In this document: positions 1 to 12,880 of the stretch, piece after piece | Layout of the letters: every line of letters begins with the position of its first letter | Numbering within the stretch: the stretch's first letter is position 1 | DNA from: Isoetes taiwanensis | Lineage: Eukaryota > Streptophyta > Lycopodiopsida > Isoetales > Isoetaceae | Direction of reading: 5' to 3' | DNA length: 64,000 nucleotides | Assembly: GCA_021234155.1 (NCBI GenBank) | Contig: JAJEKV010000024.1 | Span: 14,606,913 to 14,670,912 of the forward strand | Program-made: the position numbers and the translations under genes | The notes under the pieces: model-generated | Database searches by the model: none | What the model saw: only the letters and a program-made list of their open reading frames with translations | Told to the model about the DNA's origin: nothing

Positions 1-427
1 TCTTGGCCGACTTCCACTCCTCTGAAAGCGTCCACGCTGCTGATCTTGGGTCTGCTGATCTTGGATCGAGCTGCAACCTGGGAGATCTGACTTCTCTGCT
101 TCCGTTCACGCGGAAATGCATCCTCTAGTGCTCCAATCCGAGACTCAGGGGCTGAGAACTGAAAGGGTTTCCCTTTTAGGGTTTATGCCCCTTTATCTCC
201 ATGCATTTAGGGCTGGTCCCTTTTTGGTCAATGGGTCATTGCCACGTGGCAAAAAGGGATTATATTCACATGTTGCTTTAACATGTGCAATATAATGGTT
301 CACAAGGTCGTACCCTAGGGTACTACCCTTTACGGTCGCCAAGTACATGTCGTCTGAGTCGACATGTACTAGTGACGTGTCAGTATAATATACGTATTCA
401 TACCGTATGTTATGCTGGAACGTCACA
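1..427 (-). repeat. 3' LTR (partial) of the minus-strand retrotransposon
   Basis: Aligns base for base, with scattered mismatches, to 11460-11887 and 33285-33712, and stops abruptly at CGTCACA (421-427). Beyond that the sequence differs from the other two copies, as expected where an LTR meets the internal region. Its differences from the 5' LTR include substitutions outside CHG sites, suggesting that the element is not very young. Confidence 0.85.
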
Positions 428-441
428 TTCTCTCCACCTTG
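428..441 (-). other. Polypurine tract
   Basis: On the minus strand CAAGGTGGAGAGAA directly precedes the LTR start TGTGACG. A purine run abutting the 3' LTR is the plus-strand primer of LTR retrotransposons. Confidence 0.75.
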
Positions 442-1625
442 AATTGATGTTGTCCGCAGCATGAGGAGTCTCCCCACCTTGGGATCTTCCTGTCCTGCAA
501 CCAACTTGATGCATACAATTTATTACTATTATACTTACACAATTATTAGAATTACTCTAAGGTAATATTTTTAAAACATTACTAGGACATTGCATTATCC
601 CAATAACTTATCAATTCATAACTCTATTAAAGCAAGGTACTTATTAGCCTTACTTAATACGACATTTAAGTTTATCAAGATTTAATAATTTCATATACAA
701 TTATCCTTCGAGGTACTCTTCATTCCTTGCAACACATTCCAACAAAACTTGTGTTGCAAGTCTTCGTAGCTCGACCTCCTTGCCCTCCGAAGCGCTCTAT
801 TGGCCCGCAGGTCGACACTACATTAATACCATTTTAATTATTAACAAAATTATGGTTATAAGATAACCACCCATCTAATTAACTAAATGGATGCATGACT
901 AATCTCCCGGCGTAGGAAGAGGATGCTTCTTCCATCGTGGCCGTGGAGACAGCGCCCTATAATGCCTAGGATGACACTCATGCCTACACCTTTAGTGGCC
1001 TTTGGCGTGAAGGATGGCGTCCTCCCCGTATTTGGGCGTGAAGGATCCTTCCCCTCGTAGGCATTGACTAGAGGTGCTTTCCTATCAATGCATTCCTGAA
1101 TGACCTCTTATCTCTCGAGGTCGTCGGAAGTAGACTTTTTCTCTACCTTCTACTCATCCAAGCGGAACCGCGGTCATGCCTACATTGACATTCCACCACG
1201 TCCTAGAGATCACCGTAGTGGTCTCATCATCGGTAACAACGCATGCAACCCATACCTAGCATAGGCTGTATGCGTAGATTAACTTGAAACCTGCATGATT
1301 TCTGCTAGCTCTTTTAATGCATGCGATTAACATAATTACCCTAAGGTAATATTTATGAATTAACATTATCATAGTATCGGATACATTACTTCCGATAGTA
1401 CAATTATATATATATATTTTTTTTTTTTTGGAATAAAGGCAGAGTTTGTATTCATTATAACATGAAATACAGATAGGAAAGGAGCTTAAAAACCTCCTTT
1501 CTTAACATTAACATAAACATAAATAGTCTCCCAGTATGGAGAGATCTGGAGTCGTAATATGTATATCAGCAAAAAGATATAACAGCTAGATAGTTCCTGG
1601 AAAGTTTAAAACAGCACCGATAATC

Positions 1626-2039
1626 TTAATCTTCTCCCGGACCAAATACTTCTGCTTCAGCTTGGATCAGATCTCCAAGATCAAACTCCTCTATTTTGTT
1701 CCTGCCCAAAATCCGAAGCGATTCATCCAAATCATGTATGGTGAGCATGGTGTTGTTCAAAAGGCTGATAGAAATTGCCTTCCTCTGCCTTTGCTGCTCC
1801 TGAAACAGTTTCTTAAAAATAGGCTTGAGGGAGTTATGCTGCCACAGATCCTCCTGCTTCAGTGTTCTTCGTAAAGCCTTTGCCCTAACAATATACGTCT
1901 TGAGTGAAACTAATGTGTCTCCAATCTCTACCCGACTCATTTCTTCATCTGGATTGAACACCCTGAAGGAGCCTTGAGCTCTCAGTTTGTTGAATTGTGC
2001 TGCAATAACAGAAAAATAAATAGTTAGATAAGAGGCCAA
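1626..2039 (-). pseudogene. LINE ORF2 extreme C-terminus after frameshift
   Basis: A 137-residue frame directly downstream (minus strand) of the zf-RVT remnant and upstream of the poly(A) tail. It is charged and helical with no recognised domain. Its position suggests the tail of the same polyprotein in another frame or a short lineage-specific extension. Nothing in it supports an independent gene. Confidence 0.4.
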
Positions 2040-3142
2040 GGAGATGTTTTGGCTGCCAATGATTCCAGACCAACATCCCCATCCTGCAAGACTAATTTGA
2101 AGAGGTTAAAGAGACCCTTGAATGCACCAATTTTATCCCACATTCTGTCATATTCTAGTCCTCTTTCTCTCCTATGTGCAATTGCAGTCTCAATCAGCTT
2201 TGCAATGAATTGTCCTTTTAACCAATTCAAGTTAGGGGGCATATTCTGCATGGTAACCCTGTTTCTGTGAAGCCAGATGCTCCATAAAGCTATGGATCTA
2301 ATAGTGGCTGTGAATGGATTACTCTCATCTAGAAAATTTAGAAAGCTGGCACTTGTATTGCCCGGGGTTAAGCTGGTTAAATTCTGCACCCATTTCCAGA
2401 AAGGCAACAGCCACGGGCACTGGAATATGTGTAATGGATTTTCTTCCTGCCCACAACCTTCAATAATGGAATTATATTTTGAAGTTGCAACATTACAAGA
2501 AAGGCTTTGATTAAGGATAAGCCATCTGAAAATAATTATCTTCCTTGCACAATACTGTTTCCAGCCAGATCTAGCCATCCTGATAGCCAATTCTTCCTCA
2601 CATTGCCATTTATCAGAAATTTTCAGATTGGAGCTTTTAAGTAGCAAAGGGTATATTCTTGCCACCTTATAGCCTTCCTTTCCTTTTACTGTCCATTTCG
2701 TTTGAAGTTCCCTTAGATCAGTTAACTCTTCTACTTTCTCCATAACTTTCCTGAAAATTTTCCTATCTGTCCCACTGTTGCCCAAAGTTGTGCAGATTTC
2801 CTCCCACGTCTTCCACCTATTATCAATCCTTAGATCCTCTAAAGTATGTACCCCTGCCAGGACCCATTTCTTGTATCTCTGAGGATGCTTAAGAGCCAGA
2901 CAGCCGTCTCGAGTGTTGGTGAAGCCCATATGCCAAAAAAAGTGAAGATCTGGACATTGTATATTGTTCTCGCTTTCTCTGAAAACCAGAGAGACCTGAC
3001 TCCATGCATTGAAGATTCTTCTCATCACCTGTGAGGTGTTTGGGGCCATTTGAAATTGGATGAATGCTGATTCAGGAAGCTGATGGGGTATATTTTTACC
3101 TGCTGGTAGGGACTGTTGAAGCCAGTATCTTATGAGAACCAT
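2024..3142 (-). pseudogene. LINE ORF2 C-terminal remnant with RT zinc-binding domain
   Basis: A 372-residue open frame with no endonuclease or polymerase core. The middle part (about residues 150-270) carries the plant zf-RVT pattern found at the end of plant non-LTR reverse transcriptases: a KEGYKVARIYPLLL-like entry, W..Y..RKIIIFRWL, and a Cys/His cluster ending GCGQEENPLHIFQC. It is followed by a W-rich segment (LWSIWLHRN) also typical of these proteins. The initiating Met is arbitrary, since the N-terminal two thirds of the protein are missing. The frame overlaps 1626-2039 by a few codons, consistent with a frameshift near the C-terminus. Confidence 0.7.
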
Positions 3143-3339
3143 AGCAGGTGATTTAGACCCATTAATTGCCCTCCAAACTAGCTTGAGCCTGTTGAAAGAG
3201 GTCTTTGCAACCTAGTCCTCCCTCCTTCTTGGATCTGACCAGATTATGCCAGGCCACCTTATGATGTTTATTCCAGATAAAATTTCAAACTGCTGTTTCA
3301 ATTTCCTTGTATGAGCCCTTATCAGCAATTATTGCAGAC

Positions 3340-6300
3340 GAGACTCTAAGCTTTGCAATATTTAAGGACTTTTAGATCGCGATTATTTTAACAATAACCC
3401 TGGTTTAGACCTATTGTTACATAGACAAGGTTTTAATTATCATACACAAGAATTAGATGTGCTTCTTATTCTCTTCCTTGGGTCCTGCATTACCCTTGGA
3501 AGTATATCCCTAAGATGCACTTAAGTATATCTGAATTCTATTTTATATTTATATTTATAAGGACCCGAGGTCATATAGCTATCCTTGGAAGGAATTGCAT
3601 CCTTGCGAAGGATTAATTAACATGCTACCTCACATTACCGTTGTTATTTAACTTATTTCCTTATGATACATATACGTACAACAATTTCTATCCAGTTATT
3701 AGGATCTATATTTAACTTATCTATAAGACACATTAAAGCTTATAATGCATGCGCACACCTTACCTAAGGCTAGAATGCATCCACCCATTGAGCCGGCGTC
3801 GAGTAATTTTGGAGATGACTTGGTCGTTGCATTGCTCCCATAGTTTTGCTCCACTTCGTTGGTGTAGTTAGCTACTACGTCAGTCTCGCACGTTGAAGGC
3901 CTCCTGAGCACTAAGGTATCTATCTATCTTACGCTCTTTGACGGAGTGAACTCTATTCTACGGGTCAGTCAATTTGATGCAAGTACATTCAATCAAAAAA
4001 ATTGAGCCCTCCCACTTTCTTCGAAAAGAAAATGGTCTTGCACCCCTTGAATGACGTTGTACACAACGTCGTATCTATTCTCTCCCCTTAAGAGGTTATA
4101 CGCTTCTTACTTAGCGCATTACTTTACTAGCCTTAGCTAACATATATAACCATCTAAGATGGATGCACATATTATCTTATCATTTATTTCAATATAGTTA
4201 TGGGTTACCTACTTGGTTAGAATGATTCTAAACCACAAGGTTTTGTCATGACGACAATTCCTTTTGTCTCAAAAGACTATTTGATTACTATAATTCTTAT
4301 TTTAGATGTACCTTACATGTATTATTCTTTTATATTCTAGAGATTCCCCCTTTCTTAGTTATTTAAACTCTTGGAATATTCCTACCAATCGAATTGATGC
4401 CATCGTAACAAGTTGGCCGGACTTGTTAGATTACTTCTTTTCTTTCGGTTGGATTATTCTTTTGGAGGTGCTAGATTTATACATGGTCAACAATTATCCT
4501 AGTAATGATTCCTTCTTAGCGAGGAGATCAATCTCACCAAGTGGTTTCAATACGTTGGATGACTGTTAACAATCGTGTATAATTTTAGTCACTCCTATGG
4601 GTTTCCTTCCCAATCCTTGACGCTTAGCTCAATATTGGGGCAATCCTTTCAGCGAGAATATCCGGCAATGCCTTCTAATCCCAATATGGATGTTGCCATC
4701 CGTACATTTAACCTACTAGGCCCCATGGCCTTAGATCCCTGAGCTTGCTAGAAGCTCATCCACTCGTTGCCTGCTTGAAGTAGCAAGGTACGTTCTTCCG
4801 AATCGCTCGATACTTCAGTCTCCTTGACAATGGCTCCCCTTTGATGTAGAGGTTGACTTTGTTCGTTAGAAGCCTATCATTGCTGGTGGCTTGATGGTGT
4901 AGTTGATCACTTGAAATCTTCCATGCCGCTTTTCAAAAGCCTGAAGGTGGCATCGTTGAAAAAGATCTTTCATCTTGAACTTTTTGTCTTGGCAGCTAAA
5001 GGACGACTCTGTATCCGATATTGTTTCTTCGACTCCATCGACGTCTCATACGTCGAGTCCTCTTGTTGCTTGAAGAGTGTTGAGGATGTTGATTGCTTCA
5101 CCTCTGCAAATTGCCTGACATCTCTTCCTTTGATTTGTTACGCTATGGGAGGGAAGGAATAACAAGGGAACTATATATGCAAAGCATATAGCTTACATAA
5201 TTACAATTACTACTAGAGCTATTAAGTCCCCCTTGTGCCTCCCTTCGAGTTGCACACCTACTCCTTGGTAATGTCATCGGTGTTCCTCCCGGTGCAATGA
5301 TGTTGACGATCTATATCCTCCTATTTGTACGTCAGCTCGTACTCCGGGGTAACTTGTTGATATACTTGGGCCCTCCGATGTTTGTCGGCTATGGCACAAC
5401 ATGCTTTGCATCACATTCTAACTAAAGGTGTGCTGGTCGTTGATGCTTCGACATTTTAGCCTGCTTCCTCATCCTGTTCTCGGGCGGTAATTGTTCCCCC
5501 CTTCATGATACTTGAAGCTATTTGGAGGCGTCTCTTGAGGCTGTGCGCGCTTCCTTTGGCTATACTCCTCTGGAGTTGTTCTCTTCTACAGTTGTTCTTT
5601 GAATCATCCATCCTTGGGTTCACCAAGTTGCATGCAATTCCGCGTGCAAGTCATCGGCTCGGCTCGCCTAGTTGCTTCTCCGTCGAGCTTCCAACCTTAC
5701 ATCTTTGATGCCCTCGATCACATGGCTTGGGCGTTGTCACGTTCCACAGTGCTATGCCATCTTCTTGTCTTGAGGTACCTTCCGGTGGCTTTGATTGTGC
5801 TCGTCAGTTTTGATCCTCCTGTTGCCTCTAGGGAGATCGTGGAAGAAGTCGGTTGCTAGCACTTCTCCAGCTTTCAGTTCCTGGCCTTTGTCCCTCTATG
5901 CATGTTGGTCTCTCTGGCAAGTAAGGCATCATAGCTCTCCTCCCTGATGGCTCCATTGTCAGGATGATGGATCCTTATATCTGCGCAGCTTGACCCTTGA
6001 GTTGAAGAAGTACCTGCCTTAGATATACTCTTGTCGTTGAATAGCTTGGCTATTATCTTGAACTCTCTTTTTGCCGAAGGTGCTTTAGTTGCTATCCTTG
6101 TCGTTAAGATGTCGAATGCTTCTACCTTGGGCATTTAACGTGCCACATGTCGGAGATATGATCGGCTTCTTCTCTTCTAATTACTGGTAGGAGTACCTGA
6201 CGAAGCCATCACCTAGTTGTTGAAGGCATATCTCCTCGTCACAGTGCCTTTCGTAAGTGCATCTCCATCTAATACACGTGTCATAGCGCATCACCCTATA

Positions 6301-8240
6301 TTACCACAAGGTGGAATTATGGTTGTCGAGATGTTGCCTTCTTAGTTGGCTCGTTGATGTCGGGTCGTTCCTCCTTCTATTGTTGAGGCCACTCGTGTCA
6401 TAAGTAAGTGTTGCCACTGTCACAAGAGGTAGTGGTGCATACGGCGATGTTACAGTGCGCAACGATGATCTTGACATGACCGGTGTTGTCTCTTATTCTG
6501 ACATTGGGTGGACGAGCGGTCTTCTACTTGAGGGCACTTCCCGAAGTGTTTGGAGTCGAAGGTTTGCTTGGGCTCTAGTCGTTTCTCCCTCGTACTTGCT
6601 CTTCCATTTTGATCTTGGGCTATAGTTGTGCTTCCTTGCTTCCTCATTTGGTAGTCGAAGTGAAGGAGCTTCCTGATCTAAGTGCTAAATCCGTAAAACA
6701 TGACTTTAAACTCATGTTTCTTTACTATATCTGTGAGCATCCGAGATATACAATAGACATATACGCATTTACATTGGGATTTTAATTCATCCACTTTTTC
6801 AAAACAACTACGAAGATCTACTTAAATGTTTATACTCCTTTAGGGTTTCCCCTCCTCCTATCGCGTTTGATCCTTCGGTTTTGCTGCATCTTCTTCGTTC
6901 TGGTTGACTCCGGGATTCCTTGAGATGCTGCTACTATTGTTGAGCTTCATGTCTGATCCGAGCTCGTCACCCCAAGTTGCGAAGAGTGTTCGTCGATGTG
7001 ATCCCTTGAAAAGGATGCTCCTCCTTAATGTGTATGTCCGTCGTAAGGAATGCGGTGACCGCTCAACGTCCCTATATGCAGTGTGTCGTTGCAAGGTTGC
7101 CGATGTGCGGTGCCATTGATCGGTTGATCACCTGGCTGTTGCAGTCGGGCGTTCTTGAATGTCTTCGAAGCTCTGAGATCGTGGTCGGTAGGCAGGCATT
7201 GTCATTCCTCCGTAGGTTGAATTTCTAAGTGCGCCCCTGTTGATTGGGCTTTGCTTCATTCCGAGGTGCCTCTCCTGTGCTTGGAAGTGTGGTCATCTCC
7301 ATTGCACCTACCCTAGCTCCTTCTGGTTGCCTTTGCATGATTTGTACCTGCTGGCTAGGTCATCTCCTCCGATCCTTTGGGTCCTATCCATTCGAAGTCT
7401 CGCGACTCCTTGGCTGGACGTAGTAAAGTCGTCCTTCCTTTGGTTTCTAGGTGTTTCTGGGTCCCGAATTTTTGTTCGAGTGGAATATTCTCCTCCTTGA
7501 TCTTGCCCCTAATGCTGATATAGGCCTTCAAGTTGGAGATGTTCCTTCCCTGATATGCGTCTCCTTCCCCTCATGGTCTCCTACTTTTTGGAACCGATGA
7601 AAGTTCTCCTGCTGGTGCGAGGGAGCTGGAAGCTCGTCCTGGTCAGCCTTAGGTGCTTTGTGGTTGCCTAGCTTGGTTGCTCCTTTTGTTGACGTTGCAT
7701 TACATTCGCTTGAGCTTCTGGGCTGCAAGGTTGTGGTTGTCTTCCCTCCGGTTTCTATACGCTCCTGTGTCGCCATGACTTCTCTCTGCGATGAAAGATT
7801 ATGCCCTCTGACCTTAGCTCGTGATGCCAACGTGGCATCGATGTCTAACGTCTTCCTGCACCTGTATTTTGCTGCCTTGCATTCTTCCATTTGAAACTCA
7901 TGTGCGTCGAGTTGGTGAAGGCGTCGAGATCCTTTTTTCGATGTGACCTGCGGGGCGTAGTAGCCGGGAGGTTGACATCTAGAAAATTCTCTGATGCCGT
8001 TGGTTACCAAATATTCTTCCCATTTGATGAAGATTGATGATAGGCCGGTGGTGTCCTGTTCTACTCATTTGTCAGTTGAGGTGTTTGTCGTTGTGCTTCC
8101 CTCTCTTGGGTCTGCCTTTTCGGTCTCCTCTCCTTATCTGCATGCGTACACACATTTGGGACCTTGGTGTCTTCAAGAAGTTGCGCCGTTAGCTCTTCTG
8201 TGGCTCTGGCCCTGTACTTCGAAAGCAACGCTCGTATATT
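3340..8240. other. Retrotransposon internal region without recognisable genes
   Basis: Many short frames exist on both strands, but none shows a known domain. Minus-strand frames at 7528-8010 (160 aa, polar, Lys/Gln-rich) and 5874-6134 (86 aa) lie where gag would be expected and could be gag debris. I cannot confirm that. No RT, integrase or protease motif is visible in any frame. Confidence 0.5.
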
Positions 8241-8559
8241 CTAGAGTCTAAGGGTCCACTTGAAGGGCTCTCCTACAACCTTTTGGGCTCTATAAGCAAG
8301 CAAGATGGCTCGAGCAGCATTACTGGAGACATATCTATAATCTTCAAGTCTATGGACATTAGGACGTGTGGTATGGTATGAAATGAGGGTTGTTTTGCAA
8401 AACCTCCATGATGTTTGAGGCATACTCTAAGGTCCTAGCAAAGTTGGTTTGGGGGAGTCCAACCTCTACACATGGAGTGACTTGGGCACCTCTAGACTCT
8501 AGCTCCTTTCTAGGTATCCTGGCAATAGGGAGTGTCAATGTGGCGGCTGTATAGGTCAA
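8241..8559 (-). pseudogene. Possible start of a degenerate gag-like ORF
   Basis: Two overlapping minus-strand frames (66 aa at 8359-8559 and 60 aa at 8241-8423) can be read as one frame with a shift. They start just after the hairpin-rich leader of the retrotransposon, where gag normally begins. The 66-aa frame is repeated intact at 30187-30387 in the duplicated copy. No zinc knuckle or capsid signature is visible. The duplication breakpoint at 8275 lies inside this region. Confidence 0.3.
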
Positions 8560-8951
8560 ACTCTATTAGAAGGACACAAAATTAAGTCAAGGTTTATGCC
8601 TTTGGCATGAGCAGAGGTGATGTACCAACAGTTGGACTTGGGTTGCTATGCTGAGGTCTAGATGACTATAACAAAGGGGTGTTCTTGGGCACTTCTATCT
8701 AGGATTAAGGCATCAGCTTTGAGCCGAGAGCAATACTTGTGAGGTACTAATGGGGTATGCTTCTATTTACAAACAAACCACAGTTTGGAAAAACAATTCA
8801 AGGGTTTGAGCAATTTTGGTCATTTTGAGCTGGGGTTTGACATTTCTAGCCTAAATGGTCATAAATGGATTCTAGGCTATCTAACGGTCCTATTGCAACA
8901 AATTTCAGGCGATTTGGAGCTCTGTAGCTCAAGTTATGGGGTTTGAATAAT

Positions 8952-10071
8952 CGGACCCCTCTAAGCATCTTGTGAGCATAGTTAGGTTGGGACCTAAGTG
9001 GCCTCTCCAAGCACCCTTGGAGGTGTTGGTCTTTTTATGTCTAATGGATGCCAAAAACAAGTTTAAAGACGTGAATTCCTACTTATTTTCTTCTGAATTG
9101 CTAGTTTCTTTGCTTATTTACTTCATTTGGGGCAGGTAAGTGGCTGATCAAGGGTCCAGTTGACTGGACCCCTCTAAGCGTGCGCGAGGAGGGTGTTAGG
9201 TCCAGACCTAACTATGCCCTGGTGCACCCTTAGAGGTGTTGGCCTCCTTTTACCCAAATTTTCACGTTTGCTCCTTAACTACTACTATACTTAATCCAAT
9301 GCATGTTTTAAACAACTATATATCCTTATTATTCAAAATTTTCACAATTTACATATAAGCCTGTTAGTTACAAAAAGCAGCTTATGTTCTATTTATCTGT
9401 CCTCTTGATGTACCATGAGTCTCATGTCTTTCGGTGTCTTTTGCGTGGAGCGTGCACGCCAATGAGTCTTCAAAGTGTTGCACGACCTCCATCTCTGCCT
9501 TGCTTATTTTCTTGGTTTGTTGATGAAATCCTCCATATCTCGAATCGAAGCTAGGTCTTCTTCAACTATTTTCTCCCGAACCCCTCTAAGCATGCGCGAG
9601 GAGGGTGTTAGGTCCAGACCTAACTATGCCCTGGCGCACCCTTAGAGGTGTTGTCCCTTTCCGCTCTAAACTGATCCAATTTACACAATTTAACATGCGT
9701 TTCCCACTAATTCCATCATTCTAAACAAGATTCTATCATTACTTTTACAATTTGAGTAAGTTTTAATCGAATTCCGAGGTCACTTTTAGGGGACCCCTCT
9801 AAGCATGCTCGAGAGGTCATGACCTAACTATGCCCTGGTGCACCCTTAGAGGTGTTGCTCCAAAATGACTTTTACTTAATGTTTTTCTGTGTTTTAACAT
9901 ACAAATCTAGCTAATTCGAGCTTTTTAAATGGGATATTATCTTTTATTTTACAATTTGGGGCTCCTAAGGCCGAGTTCTAGGGTTCATATGGGGTGACCC
10001 CTCTAAGCCTGCGCGAGAGACCAGTTAGGTCTGGACCTAACATGCTCCTGGCGCATCCTTGGAGGTGTCGG
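8952..10071. repeat. Five ~75-bp hairpin repeats in the retrotransposon leader (copy 1)
   Basis: Units at 8952-9029, 9167-9242, 9578-9653, 9791-9856 and 9995-10071 share the frame CCCCTCTAAGC...TTAGGTC..GACCTAA...CCCTTAGAGGTGT. Each is a nested inverted repeat: outer arms CCTCTAAG/CTTAGAGG, middle arms TGCGC/GCGCA, inner arms TTAGGTC/GACCTAA. Spacers of 140-340 bp between units are unrelated to one another. They lie between the primer-binding site and the first possible coding frame, that is in the 5' leader of the retrotransposon RNA. Confidence 0.85.
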
Positions 10072-10311
10072 CCAAAAAGTGTCTAAAATTTGCTAGACTT
10101 TCTTAGGTGACTTTTCTTCTATCTATTTCATCTTAAATATGTTTTCTAATTATCCTAATTCTAGATAATTACTAACTCTATTCCTGGGAAAAAAAAATTT
10201 CCCACTATTCGAGGTTCGTGCTTGGGCTTTTATCTCCAAGACTGAATGTCTAGATTAGTTAGTTCCTATAGGAATACGGCTAGTGCTCGATCTTGGTCTG
10301 CCAAGATCAAG

Positions 10312-10323
10312 GCTCTGATACCA
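10312..10323 (-). other. Primer-binding site, initiator Met tRNA
   Basis: The minus strand reads TGGTATCAGAGC, the standard plant primer-binding site complementary to the 3' end of initiator tRNA-Met, one base inside the 5' LTR end. Confidence 0.9.
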
Positions 10324-10324
10324 T

Positions 10325-11887
10325 TGTGACGGCCCCAGCTCCTATACGATACCCCGATCATATACAAACTGGAGATCATCCCTCAAACCAGCATCTGCTC
10401 GCTGACATGAGGCCGTCCACCTAACATCGGGCTCTTGCTGGTGGCCAAGAACCCGACGGGGAAGAATGGACATGTCATTCATCGTCTCCCCGGATCGATC
10501 TAGCTGCGGAAGCGTAAACACACATGAGCACATGACATCAATCAACAATAACATACCCACCTCGAAGGGTGGTCCACCATATATCAGTAGCTGCAACAAC
10601 ACATCAGTACATCAACATAACATGGGGAAATCCTACCTGTGGTCGGACTCTTGGGGAAAGACCGACGGCTTGGGTCTCCTGGATAACAATGCATGTAATT
10701 CATGGCAAATGGATTTATCGGCATAGGAACATGGTCGTTGGATAGTCCACTCCATCCGCCCCCGTGCATACTTTGCAGATAGGCTGAAAAGTATTGGAGC
10801 CTCGACCGTAGCCCCCGCGGGTTCATAGCCAAAGGGGCTACTATCGGGTTGCATCTCCCGGCTCCCCGATGAGGGCAGAGGCGATCACTCTCCTCTAGAA
10901 GGTTCATGCCAACAAAGCGAGCTAGAGAGCCACCGCCAGATAATGACGACTTGAACCCCTAGAAGATGACGATCACCCAAGAGGTGTCGAGCCCATACCC
11001 CGCCCCTCACGCAGCGGTGCCGTGGTATTAGGCCTAGCCCACAATGTTCCCTACCGCCGTTATGCACCAGAGGGATCAAACTGGATCGACAAGCCCTTCC
11101 TTGTCACCGGTCTAGCTCCGCCACCCACAGCCAGGCGGGCTCTTATGCACAGGCCGCATTAATTGAGAATTAATGGGCTAAAACTATGATCATACAACTA
11201 CTTGGGCTCTGGGTCTCTACCCCCCTTCCCAATACACAAGAGTGGCACATAGAATGTCAAAACATCATCAATGTAATCGAACATAACAGAATACATCTAT
11301 TCTAATCTACCTAATCATACATGGTTAGGTTCCTTTGTTAGTGTCTATCATTCTTAGGCTGTAGGGGTCGCCTATAGCTATAGCTAAGAATGGATGCTAA
11401 ACCTACTGAAAGAGGCCTGATAACTCGGATCTACCTATTGAATCAACCACCCACCCACATCTTGGCCGACTCCCACTCCTCTGAAAGCGTCCATGCTGCT
11501 GATCTCGGGTCTGCTGATCTTGGATCGAGCTGCAACCTGGGAGATCCGACTTCTCTGCTTCTGTTTAGGCGGAAATGCATCCTCTGCTGCTCCAATCCGA
11601 GACTCAGGGGCTGAGAACTGAAAGGGTTTCCCTTTTAGGGTTTATGCCCCTTTATCTCCACGCATTTAGGGCTGGTCCCTTTTTGGTCAATGGGTCATTG
11701 CCACGTGGCAAAAAGGGATTATATTCACATGTTGCTTTAACATGTGCAATATAATGGTTCACAAGGTCGCACTTAGGGTACTACCCTTTACGCCGCCCGT
11801 GTACATGTCGCCCCGAAGTCGACATGTACTAGTGACGTGTCAGTATAATATACGTATTCATACAGTATGTTATGCTGGAACGTCACA
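10325..11887 (-). repeat. 5' LTR of the retrotransposon (1.56 kb)
   Basis: Bounded by TGTGACGGCC and CGTCACA on the plus strand, next to the primer-binding site on its left. Duplicated at 32151-33712. The mismatches between those two copies fall mostly in CAG/CTG/CCGG contexts. Confidence 0.88.
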
Positions 11888-12880
11888 TAACCCATTCCAA
11901 ATATGCACTGCTCTAGTTTATATCCATGTCACAGGAAGGAGCCGACTGTCACAGGAGCTTTATCATGAACTTTAGAGGCCGATTTCAGCAAAACTATGTT
12001 AAAATAAACCTTAGATGTTGTTCCAGCAAAACTTTGTTTAATTTCCTGCACCGATGGAATCACAGCGAAATTTCTAGAAGGTAAGAAGAAATCGAAAACG
12101 ATTTTTTTGATTCTGTTCAGTATCAAAAACGATTTCTTTGTTTCTATTCAGTGCTTTTTCGAAGTTTTGCATCTGCAAATTTTAACTGTCTGTTTTACAG
12201 CATATAAGAATAATAACAAAAGATTCAAAATAAAATTGTGCAGCACCGGCATATGCAATCTGGACTTTAAACAAATGGAATCAAAGATGGCTTAAAATGA
12301 TTTGAATGCCAGAATAGGGCTTGAAAGGGCTTCAAACCAAAAACTTTGCCTGAATACAGTTCGAAGCAGCTTTTTTAACAAAAATAGGATTGACACAGGC
12401 TGTAAGAGTGATTAAACTTGCCGAACATTGGATGAGCTTGAATCTGCATGTCTGGATGGCTTGAATGAGTCTGCATAGCTTGAATGTGATTCTTGGAGAA
12501 GCTTGCACCCTGCGCTCACGAAAAACTCGCATAGCTCGCATAGCCTGCGCTCACGATTTCTGGAGGCCGATTCACGATTCCTGGAGGCGCGTGATTCCTA
12601 GAGGGCGGCCTGTGCTCATGAAGAAACAGGGCAGGGAGGAAAAATGAATAATCCGGCGTCAGCCCATAGCCGCTATAAGAACAGGGTCTCAACCATAGCC
12701 GCTATAAGAACAACCCAGCTATAAGAACAGGGTCTGATAGGGCAGACATGGGTTTGATAGGTCTGCCATAGCTGCGTCTCAAGAACAGAGTATCAGGATC
12801 TCAAAAACAGGGCTTTCGGAAAAAATTCCGACGTCTATCTTTTATTTTTTAGTCTATCTTTTATTTTTGCTCTTTAACGG
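11888..12880. other. Intergenic stretch, no gene seen
   Basis: Sequence outside the LTR retrotransposon, repeated at 33713-34705. Only short frames without domains are present. There are small local repeats (GCTATAAGAACAGGGTCTC and GCTTGAATG-like motifs). The part nearest the GA tract probably belongs to the Harbinger element or its flank, but no Harbinger terminus was identified. Confidence 0.5.

Larger units (their letters stand above)
1417..3330 (-). mobile_element. 5'-truncated LINE fragment (plant L1-like)
   Basis: A run of 13 T at 1417-1429 (poly(A) tail on the minus strand) is followed by a short 3' UTR and two minus-strand ORFs coding for the C-terminal part of a LINE polyprotein. 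The upstream endonuclease and RT core are absent, so this is a 5'-truncated insertion within the LTR retrotransposon. The left border is clear from the tail. The right border near 3330 is a guess, and I could not find the target-site duplication. An AT dinucleotide run (1407-1416) abuts the tail. Confidence 0.7.
1..11887 (-). mobile_element. Large LTR retrotransposon, minus strand, 3' LTR cut by window edge
   Basis: Read on the minus strand the element runs 5' LTR (10325-11887), primer-binding site (10312-10323), long internal region, polypurine tract (428-441) and 3' LTR (1-427, the rest lies beyond the window). LTR ends are TGTGACG and CGTCACA, so they begin TG, end CA and are inverted. The internal region is interrupted by a LINE fragment at about 1417-3330. 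I find no protease, reverse transcriptase, RNase H or integrase motif in it, so it is either a non-autonomous element of the LARD kind or heavily decayed. Copia or gypsy affiliation cannot be decided. The right end of the element is duplicated at 30112-33712. The target duplication cannot be checked because the left end is missing. Confidence 0.82.

Noticed and set aside
5505-5859. Plus-strand 67-86 aa frames (also 4306-4569, 7240-7500, 7994-8251)
   Set aside because: Hydrophobic chance frames antisense to the retrotransposon internal region, with no domain, no start context and no conservation to test.
8952-10071. Regularly spaced repeats, CRISPR-like at first sight
   Set aside because: Units are 75-bp hairpins with 140-340 bp irregular spacers in a plant retrotransposon leader; no cas genes, eukaryotic context.
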